Below, in pieces: positions 1 through 4,458 of a stretch of DNA of 5,024 bases. Location of the stretch: positions 1 through 5,024 of the forward strand of contig JBMNSQ010000119.1 in NCBI GenBank assembly GCA_050945275.1, in the 5' to 3' direction. Position 1 is the first letter of the stretch. Each line of letters starts with the position of its first letter. A program made the translations under genes and the position numbers. Origin of the DNA: JAAYWY01 sp050945275. GTDB lineage: Bacteria > Bacillota > DTU030 > DUMP01. The notes below the pieces were generated by a model. That model was not told the origin of the DNA. It saw nothing but the letters and a program-made list of their open reading frames with translations, and made no database searches.

Positions 1-1
1 A

Positions 2-163
2 AAGTTAAGAACCCTTATTATAGTGGCTCTAGCAATTTTTTGTTCCTGGCAGGCGTTAGAGGAGATATTTTTCTTTATTATAACTAGTCGTTATCGTTAT
101 TCTGATGGGCCTCAAGCAGAAAAACAAGGCCTGTTTTTTTATAATCTTTTTAGCAGGAGGTGA
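2..163 (+). CDS. Possible small membrane or exported protein, cut by left edge
   Basis: This frame is open from the left edge to a TGA at 161-163 and gives 53 residues. It begins with a positively charged then strongly hydrophobic stretch (KLRTLIIVALAIFCSW) and has a second hydrophobic patch (EIFFFII), followed by a polar tail ending in SRR. That looks like a small membrane-anchored protein, or a signal sequence whose start lies just left of the window. The stop at 161-163 directly follows the AGGAGG of the next frame (155-160) and lies 6 bases before its GTG, a spacing typical of translational coupling. This is the main argument that it is coding. I do not recognise a family. A weak hairpin with a T-run (107-140) lies inside it, which argues slightly against it. 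It could also be the C-terminal end of a larger protein. Confidence 0.33.
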   Translation, partial: KLRTLIIVALAIFCSWQALEEIFFFIITSRYRYSDGPQAEKQGLFFYNLFSRR

Positions 164-169
164 AGGTAA

Positions 170-358
170 GTGTGGCGCTTGGGAAAAGGTTTTAGCAATT
201 CAACCAAAATTTTGTTAAAAGTTGATCTTAATACCGGAGAAATTCTAGTTAATCATTTGGATGAATTTTGGGCTGAAAGTAATTATGTGACTTCTACTCG
301 AGCAATGACTTGGGACAAAATGGATACAGATAGCGGTTCCTTTGGGGCTAATATTTAG
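170..358 (+). CDS. Small hypothetical protein, 62 residues
   Basis: The frame starts with GTG at 170 behind a very good Shine-Dalgarno (AGGAGG at 155-160, spacing 9) and ends with TAG at 356-358. The protein begins MWRLGKGF and is otherwise polar and acidic, with aromatic residues (DEFWAESNY, a TWDKMD segment) and no cysteine, membrane segment or motif I recognise. Base composition is clearly richer in A+T than the cooS gene that follows 79 bases later, so it may have a different origin. The preceding frame ends 6 bases before this start, suggesting the two are translated together. Whether it shares a transcript with cooS cannot be decided from the sequence. The function is unknown; the strong ribosome binding site is the best evidence that it is a gene. 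Confidence 0.5.
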   Translation: MWRLGKGFSNSTKILLKVDLNTGEILVNHLDEFWAESNYVTSTRAMTWDKMDTDSGSFGANI

Positions 359-409
359 GTTGGTTTCTCTTCTCGAATTCGCTCCTTAGCGGCGGGCATA
401 CTATCCTTG

Positions 410-425
410 AACAAGACACTTTGTT
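410..425. promoter_or_regulatory. Inverted repeat next to the cooS ribosome binding site
   Basis: AACAA at 410-414 and TTGTT at 421-425 form a perfect inverted repeat separated by 6 bases, ending directly against the AGGAGG of cooS at 426. It could be a dimeric operator or a weak RNA stem, but it has only one G:C pair per arm. It does not match the FNR, CooA or Rex consensus as I recall them. No convincing -35/-10 promoter is visible in 359-437. Confidence 0.2.
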
Positions 426-440
426 AGGAGGATACATGTG
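426..440 (+). promoter_or_regulatory. cooS ribosome binding site with overlapping ATG/GTG starts
   Basis: AGGAGG at 426-431 is followed by ATGTG at 436-440. The GTG at 438 (spacing 6) opens the long cooS frame. The ATG at 436 (spacing 4) opens another frame of only 11 codons that stops at 469-471. The GTG is the real start because the N-terminal length from it to the first cluster cysteine (Cys44) resembles that in known CODH (Cys39 in CODH-II). Confidence 0.7.
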
Positions 441-2342
441 CTCAAACGAGATGTTTTACATGGGCCGGTAAGTGTTCATGAATCGGTGCAGGAGATGCAC
501 GAGCGTATCTCGGCTGATGGTCTAAGCAGTACGTTTAATCGCTACAATCCCCAGGCCAAAATCCGCTGTAACTTTTGCCGGGAAGGTATCAGCTGTCAAT
601 TGTGTAGCAACGGCCCTTGCCGCATTTCCACCAAGGCAGACGCCGAGCTAGGTGTTTGTGGCATTGATGCCGATGCCATGGCCATGCGCAACATGCTGCT
701 GCGAAATGTTATGGGGACGTCTACTTATGCCCACCATGCCTATGAGGCTTTTCGCACGCTAAAATCCACCGCTGAGGGGAAAACGCCATTTTCTATCACC
801 GATATCGACAAGCTTAATAAGTATGCCGATCAGCTCGGTTTGTCCCCCGGCAGCGACACCAATGGCACTGCTGTTCAGCTAGCCGATTTTCTTATCGACC
901 AGCTAAGTCACAGTTATGATGAGCCGACCCCGTTAATTGAATTGTTTGCTCCCGAACCACGGCGCAAACTGTGGCAGGATTTAGCCATTTATCCAGCGGG
1001 TGTAATGCACGAGATAAAAGATTCCACCGCCAGCTGTCTCACCAACGTAGACGGAGATTATTTCTCTTTAGCCCGAAAAGCTATGCGTCTGGGTATAGCC
1101 TGTATTTATGGGGCCCAGTTGCCCCTGGAAATGGTGCAAGATATTTTATTTGGTACTCCAATGCCGCATGAAGTGGATGTAGACTTAGGGATTATGGATC
1201 CGGATTATGTAAACATTGTCTTTAATGGACACGAACCATGGGTTGGGGTGGCTACTTATTTGGCTGCCAAAAAGCCTGCTATGCAGGAGAAGGCCAAGGC
1301 TGCAGGTGCTAAAGGGCTCAGGGTTATCGGTTCTATCGAGAGCGGTCAGGAGGTGCTGCAGCGCTTTGAGCAAGACGAGGTCTTTCGCGGCCTTACCGGC
1401 AACTGGCTGACTATCGAACCGCTTTTGGCTACTGGAACCGTGGATGTTTTTGCCATGGACGAAAACTGCTCGCCACCGAACTTGACCCCCTATGCCGACA
1501 AATATCAGGTGACGTTGGTGGCAGTGAGTGACCTAGTGCGTATGCCTGGCGTTGATAAGCATTTGGATTATAAGCCTACTGAAGCGACCTATATTGCCGA
1601 GCAGCTTATTGACTTAGCTGTGAGAAATTTCGGTAAGAGGCATGGGAAGATTAAACCGGTAGTTCCAGCCCGGATCCAAAAAGCTATCGCGGGCTTTTCG
1701 CCAGAAGCGGTGCTGAAGGCACTGGGAGGCGGTCTTGATCCGTTGGTTGAGGTAATCAAAGACGGCAAGATCAAAGGCGTGGTGGCGCTGATCAACTGCA
1801 CCACCTTGTCTAATGGACCGCACGACTATATGACGGTAAATCTGGCTAAAGAGCTAATTAGTCGCGACATCCTCATTGTGGCTGCGGGCTGTGGCAACCA
1901 TGCCCTGGAGGTAGCTGGGCTTTGTAACCTAGAGGCCTTAGGGCAGGCGGGACCGGGACTTAAAGAAGTAGGCTCTGTGCTAGGGATACCGCCGGTGCTG
2001 TCGTTTGGTACTTGTACCGATACCGGGCGCATATCGCTACTGGTAACGGCTTTGGCTAATCATCTTGGTTTAGATATCCCTGACCTACCCATAGCGGTGA
2101 CCGCACCGCAATACCTAGAGCAAAAGGCTACTATTGATGCGCTCTTCGCGCTGGCTTATGGAACGTATACCCATCTGTCGCCAGCACCGCCTGTTATCGG
2201 CGGCGAGAAACTGGTAAAACTGCTGACCGAAGAGCTAGAGGAAATCACCGGTGGCAAAATTGCTCTGGGCGATCAGCCCAGAGAGGCAGCCGACGGTATC
2301 GAAGAGCATATCAATAAGAAACGGCAAGCCTTAGGGATGTGA
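438..2342 (+). CDS. cooS: CooS-family protein with hybrid-cluster-like active site, probably not a CO dehydrogenase
   Basis: The 634 residues match the length and whole scaffold of the homodimeric Ni-Fe CO dehydrogenase catalytic subunit (CODH-II, about 636). Cluster B cysteines are Cys53, Cys56, Cys61 and Cys74. The dimer-interface D cluster has Cys44-x2-Cys47, with Ser52 where CODH-II has its second D-cluster Cys. Around the active site, His265 (NGHEP), Cys344, Cys454 (INC), Cys485 (AAGCG), Cys526 (FGTC) and Lys563 are kept. Glu301 (IGSIESG) stands where CODH-II has Cys295, the ligand of the unique iron, and Glu561 (YLEQKA) replaces a His. His265, Glu301, four Cys and Glu561 reproduce the seven ligands of the HCP hybrid cluster. 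The His93/96/99/102 chain reads Tyr97, His100, Glu103, Arg106. I infer a cytoplasmic Fe-S-O cluster protein of the CooS-V kind, perhaps acting on hydroxylamine or other N-oxides. No cooC or cooF is adjacent. CooS-fold membership is near certain; the activity is inferred. Confidence 0.96.
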   Translation: MLKRDVLHGPVSVHESVQEMHERISADGLSSTFNRYNPQAKIRCNFCREGISCQLCSNGPCRISTKADAELGVCGIDADAMAMRNMLLRNVMGTSTYAHHAYEAFRTLKSTAEGKTPFSITDIDKLNKYADQLGLSPGSDTNGTAVQLADFLIDQLSHSYDEPTPLIELFAPEPRRKLWQDLAIYPAGVMHEIKDSTASCLTNVDGDYFSLARKAMRLGIACIYGAQLPLEMVQDILFGTPMPHEVDVDLGIMDPDYVNIVFNGHEPWVGVATYLAAKKPAMQEKAKAAGAKGLRVIGSIESGQEVLQRFEQDEVFRGLTGNWLTIEPLLATGTVDVFAMDENCSPPNLTPYADKYQVTLVAVSDLVRMPGVDKHLDYKPTEATYIAEQLIDLAVRNFGKRHGKIKPVVPARIQKAIAGFSPEAVLKALGGGLDPLVEVIKDGKIKGVVALINCTTLSNGPHDYMTVNLAKELISRDILIVAAGCGNHALEVAGLCNLEALGQAGPGLKEVGSVLGIPPVLSFGTCTDTGRISLLVTALANHLGLDIPDLPIAVTAPQYLEQKATIDALFALAYGTYTHLSPAPPVIGGEKLVKLLTEELEEITGGKIALGDQPREAADGIEEHINKKRQALGM

Positions 2343-2373
2343 ATGCCCTGAAGGGTGCGCTCCACCGGAACCG

Positions 2374-2393
2374 GGCGCCCATGGAGGGGCGCC
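2374..2393 (+). terminator. Hairpin 31 bases after cooS
   Basis: GGCGCCC (2374-2380) and GGGCGCC (2387-2393) form a perfect 7-bp G:C stem with a 6-base loop, extendable by one G:T pair. It sits 31 bases after the cooS stop. There is no T-run after it, so it is not a standard intrinsic terminator. It may be an mRNA-stabilising 3' hairpin or a weak terminator. An upstream strand (GGGTGC at 2353-2358) could pair alternatively with GCGCCC. Confidence 0.45.
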
Positions 2394-2440
2394 TCTACGT
2401 GAAGTTGTAGTGCATTTAATCAGAGCCAAGCTTCGCTCGA

Positions 2441-2454
2441 GGGTGCCTGCACCC
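2441..2454. other. Small G+C-rich hairpin between the convergent frames
   Basis: GGGTG (2441-2445) and CACCC (2450-2454) can form a 5-bp stem with a 4-base loop. It lies 4 bases past the stop of the minus-strand channel-like frame (TAG at 2461-2459). No T-run follows on the minus strand. It may be part of a terminator for that frame or chance. Confidence 0.25.
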
Positions 2455-2458
2455 CCCG

Positions 2459-2818
2459 CTACAATTCTAATTTTGTATCATAAATATAAGAGACGCCAGC
2501 TAGGTAAAGGGCCGTTATTATTACTTCGATAACCAGTAGAACGCTTGTTATCTGCCAAAGAATCCCAATACCTGGAGCGGCCGCGTGGGGGATGTTTAGG
2601 GAACCCATGGTAGCGGCCTGTAGCAATAGGCTTCCTCGTTCGGAAAAAGCGAAGCTCAACCCTAAGCTAAGATCGGGTTTGCTGGGGATGATCTGGAAGA
2701 TATAAACGAACAAAAAGGTTAGCCCATAGGTTCCTACTGTCTGGACGACTAAGTGGGTATAAACTATCTTTGACGAAAGGCAACCCCAGTATAGTCCAAG
2801 AAAACGAGTGGTTTTGGG
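2459..2818 (-). pseudogene. Remnant of a two-helix potassium-channel-like pore protein
   Basis: On the minus strand a frame is open from a stop at 2821-2819 to the TAG at 2461-2459. It contains a hydrophobic segment (VYTHLVVQ through FVYIFQII), a possible pore loop with TMGSLNIP, and a strongly hydrophobic second helix (ITSVLLVIEVIITALYLAG), ending DTKLEL. This order of helix, pore loop and helix is that of the two-transmembrane ion-channel domain (Ion_trans_2). The pore segment aligns with the TxGYGDxxP filter region but lacks GYG. The only non-ATG start available is a TTG at 2713, which would cut into the first helix, and no good Shine-Dalgarno precedes it. The upstream part runs through a terminator-like hairpin. 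I therefore read it as a 5'-damaged or decayed gene. It could still be translated from a rare start. Family assignment is tentative. Confidence 0.35.
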
Positions 2819-2834
2819 CTATACGGGGGTTTTT
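2784..2834 (+). terminator. Long bulged hairpin followed by a T-run
   Basis: CCCC (2784-2787) pairs with GGGG (2825-2828). After a bulged A, GTATAGTCC (2789-2797) pairs with GGGCTATAC (2816-2824) with one G:T. After a 3-base bulge, AAAAC (2801-2805) pairs with GTTTT (2811-2815) around a 5-base loop. This gives about 18 pairs, and five T follow at 2830-2834. The T-run makes it an intrinsic terminator for plus-strand transcription. It also lies about 40 bases past the hepT stop, where it could act in the other direction, although the minus strand has only a poor T tract (GGGGTTGCC). Confidence 0.6.
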
Positions 2835-2869
2835 ATGGGAATAAACTGTTGTATTCCTCCTGTTGGTAC

Positions 2870-3292
2870 TTACTTATTAACGGTGAAAGCTAACAGTAGA
2901 TTAAGAAGTTGTGTAAGATCACCTAGTTCGTTTTTAAGGATATTAATCATTTCCTCGTTTGTTACTTCGGCATAATCATGAACTAATCTGTTTCTGTAGC
3001 TGGCCATTGCTCGAATTTTGCGAGCAAAGTCAGGATCTAGGACCGAATGCTGACCCAATAGATCAAGTACCTCTCGATAACTGGCCGGATTGCCGAAATT
3101 GTTTTTAACCACAATATGCCTTCCTAAGTCTAGTAAAGCTTGTAAAGCGCGCCGGAGGTGGTGTTCGGCAATAGCATAGTTGTCGAGATTACCCGTAAAG
3201 TCTTCTTTGGTTAAGGAGGATAACTCCTGCAATCGGGCGATAGAGGCACGGATGATTTGTGTACGTTCAGCTAGAAATTGCCGGTTATACAT
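2870..3292 (-). CDS. hepT: HepT-like HEPN-domain ribonuclease toxin (DUF86)
   Basis: This 140-residue, mostly helical protein has the length and layout of HepT toxins of the HEPN superfamily. The diagnostic motif R-x4-H-x-Y is present as RNRLVHDY: Arg100 and His105 are the expected RNase active-site pair and Tyr107 is the residue that the partner MntA AMPylates to switch the toxin off. Family members act as dimers in the cytoplasm and cleave RNA; the target here cannot be read from the sequence. The ATG at 3292 follows a perfect AGGAGGTG (3306-3299 on the minus strand, spacing 6) lying inside the end of mntA. The two genes overlap by 8 bases (3285-3292), so antitoxin and toxin are translationally linked with the antitoxin first. 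All key residues are intact, so it looks functional. Toxin activity is inferred from the family. Confidence 0.9.
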   Translation of the reverse strand: MYNRQFLAERTQIIRASIARLQELSSLTKEDFTGNLDNYAIAEHHLRRALQALLDLGRHIVVKNNFGNPASYREVLDLLGQHSVLDPDFARKIRAMASYRNRLVHDYAEVTNEEMINILKNELGDLTQLLNLLLAFTVNK

Positions 3293-3713
3293 GGATTACA
3301 CCTCCTAACACGCTTTCCATGATTTCGCGGTAGTTTTGGCGATACATGGGCTCCAAATCAAAGTAGTCTCTGAGGATTATGTCTTCTGCATCGGTACGCG
3401 TGTCAAAGCTGGCCTCGAACAGTACCTTTCCGCTGTGTACAATTTCAAACTTGAGTGGTATGTTGACTTGGTTAACAGCAACTAAATCCACTCTGCATTG
3501 GGTTATGCTTTCAAGTTCGTCAATTAGACAAAGGCGGTCGAGATAATTAAGTGAAGATCCTTGGGGTAGAAGAATAGCTAAATCAATGTCACTGCCAGGC
3601 CGTTCCTCATTTTTGGCTCGTGAACCGAATAGATAAATTGCTATCGGGTTAAGGTGGGTAAGGTTTTTCAATATTTTGGCTGTTAACGCCTGTGCTAGGT
3701 TCGAGTCTAACAT
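3285..3713 (-). CDS. mntA: MntA-like nucleotidyltransferase antitoxin
   Basis: From ATG at 3713 this is a 142-residue minimal nucleotidyltransferase (MNT). The family signature GS-x10-DxD is complete: Gly30-Ser31 (FGSRA), then Asp42 and Asp44 (GSDIDLAIL), with the third carboxylate probably Asp76 (RVDLV). These bind the metal and nucleotide. Characterised MntA proteins transfer AMP to the tyrosine of the HepT R-x4-H-x-Y motif and so neutralise the toxin; the partner gene directly downstream has that motif. I chose ATG at 3713 over GTG at 3722 because AGGTGA (3724-3719 on the minus strand) lies 5 bases before the ATG, while the GTG falls inside that ribosome binding site. The C-terminal part (DYFDLEPMYRQNYREIM) is typical of the family. 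It overlaps hepT by 8 bases. Confidence 0.9.
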   Translation of the reverse strand: MLDSNLAQALTAKILKNLTHLNPIAIYLFGSRAKNEERPGSDIDLAILLPQGSSLNYLDRLCLIDELESITQCRVDLVAVNQVNIPLKFEIVHSGKVLFEASFDTRTDAEDIILRDYFDLEPMYRQNYREIMESVLGGVIHV

Positions 3714-3718
3714 AATTA

Positions 3719-3724
3719 TCACCT
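3719..3724 (-). promoter_or_regulatory. mntA ribosome binding site that decides its start
   Basis: AGGTGA on the minus strand sits 5 bases upstream of ATG at 3713. The alternative in-frame GTG at 3722-3720 is part of this site and has only a weak purine stretch (GAAAAGAAACAG) before it, so the ATG start is preferred. Confidence 0.6.
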
Positions 3725-3751
3725 GTTTCTTTTCGCAGGATTGGTATTTCT

Positions 3752-3780
3752 ATTATATCCTAAATAGACTGGCAATTGAA
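3752..3780 (-). promoter_or_regulatory. Candidate promoter of mntA-hepT
   Basis: On the minus strand a perfect -10 box TATAAT lies at 3757-3752, about 38 bases before the mntA ATG. The hexamer 17 bases upstream is TTCAAT (3780-3775), a poor -35. A TTGCCA at 3775-3770 resembles a -35 better but leaves only a 12-base spacer. No operator repeat is evident beside it. Confidence 0.45.
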
Positions 3781-3901
3781 GATTGGAGATTGTACGCAGA
3801 AGGGCTTAATGGCGGTCTCTTTTGCCCGTTTGGAACAAACTGCTGGCAGTTACGTCTTACTAAGTAGCTGGCCATAAGTCCCTTGGAAAGGTGATGGTTC
3901 G

Positions 3902-4432
3902 ATGATCACAAATGGGCCCACGAGTTGTAGTAGAGGTAGGGTGCTTTGGTGGGCATGTATATTTTTTCTGCTTGCTACACAACCGGCTTACGCCAATTCG
4001 TCTTGGCACTGGTTAACGCGTAGTCCGCGGCAGATCTTGCCCCTAGCAGTGGTGCTAACGCTGATGGTGGAAACGGGGGCAGTGGTATCTTTCGGAAAGG
4101 TAATCACAACAAGGAAAGCTGTTACCATGGTGGCGTTGGCTAATGTGCTTTCTTTTGTGACGCCTTATGTCTTGCGGGCACGTTTGTTCCGGGCCACCAA
4201 AGGCAGTTTTTTGGATGCTTGGCCAGCTGCTTTTAACGCGGGTCCGTATTACATGGTTCGGCTAGGCTACCTGTTCCTGACTTTGGCTGTGGAAGTGCCA
4301 ATGGTGTACTGCACGTTGAAACAACATACGGACCGGCCGAAAAATCTGCTCAATGTTGCCTTAATCGCCAATGTGGTTACTACGGCTATCGTGGCGGTAA
4401 TGGAACGGGTCCTTTGCCAAGGTCAATGGTAA
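3902..4432 (+). CDS. Membrane protein with signal peptide and duplicated two-helix unit, function unknown
   Basis: The ATG at 3902 is preceded by AAAGGTGA (spacing 7 from AGGTGA at 3889-3894) and the protein has 176 residues. The N-terminus is a likely signal peptide: Arg11 and Arg13, a hydrophobic core at 14-26, and an AYA cleavage motif at 29-31. Four further hydrophobic helices lie near 45-64, 73-91, 121-137 and 151-168. They fall into two similar halves. LTLMVET (52-58) and LTLAVEV (126-132) place Glu57 and Glu131 in the first helix of each half, and VALANV (77-82) and VALIANV (152-158) place Asn81 and Asn157 in the second. The joining loop (92-120) is aromatic and Pro/Gly-rich (FLDAWPAAFNAGPYY). 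I recognise no named family. The buried Glu and Asn suggest a structural or transport role, but this is speculation. It converges on the next gene with a 26-base gap. Confidence 0.75.
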   Translation: MITNGPTSCSRGRVLWWACIFFLLATQPAYANSSWHWLTRSPRQILPLAVVLTLMVETGAVVSFGKVITTRKAVTMVALANVLSFVTPYVLRARLFRATKGSFLDAWPAAFNAGPYYMVRLGYLFLTLAVEVPMVYCTLKQHTDRPKNLLNVALIANVVTTAIVAVMERVLCQGQW

Positions 4433-4458
4433 ACAGATCATTCTTGTTTGGCCTTATG

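Noticed and set aside
107..140. GGGCCT/AGGCCT stem with 14-base loop followed by seven T, like a terminator
   Set aside because: The stem is only 5-6 pairs with a long loop and lies inside a plausible coding frame (2-163); too weak to annotate.
140..145. Perfect TATAAT that could be a promoter for the 62-residue frame
   Set aside because: No acceptable -35 lies 16-18 bases upstream, and it sits in a T-rich run where TATAAT is likely by chance.
971..2032. Several open frames on both strands inside cooS (for example 971-1171 + and 1826-2032 -)
   Set aside because: They lie wholly within the conserved cooS coding region, lack ribosome binding sites and show no domain; they are shadows.
3838..3851. 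AACTG/CAGTT hairpin upstream of the membrane-protein gene as a riboswitch element
   Set aside because: It is a 5-bp stem with a 4-base loop and no surrounding conserved structure of a known riboswitch or T-box.
3676..3867. Plus-strand 63-residue frame overlapping the start of mntA
   Set aside because: It runs over the mntA start, promoter and intergenic DNA, and its composition looks random; no supporting ribosome binding site was seen.
4428..4455. AAACA/TGTTT inverted repeat between convergent genes as a bidirectional terminator
   Set aside because: The stem is short and A:T-rich with no T-run after it.
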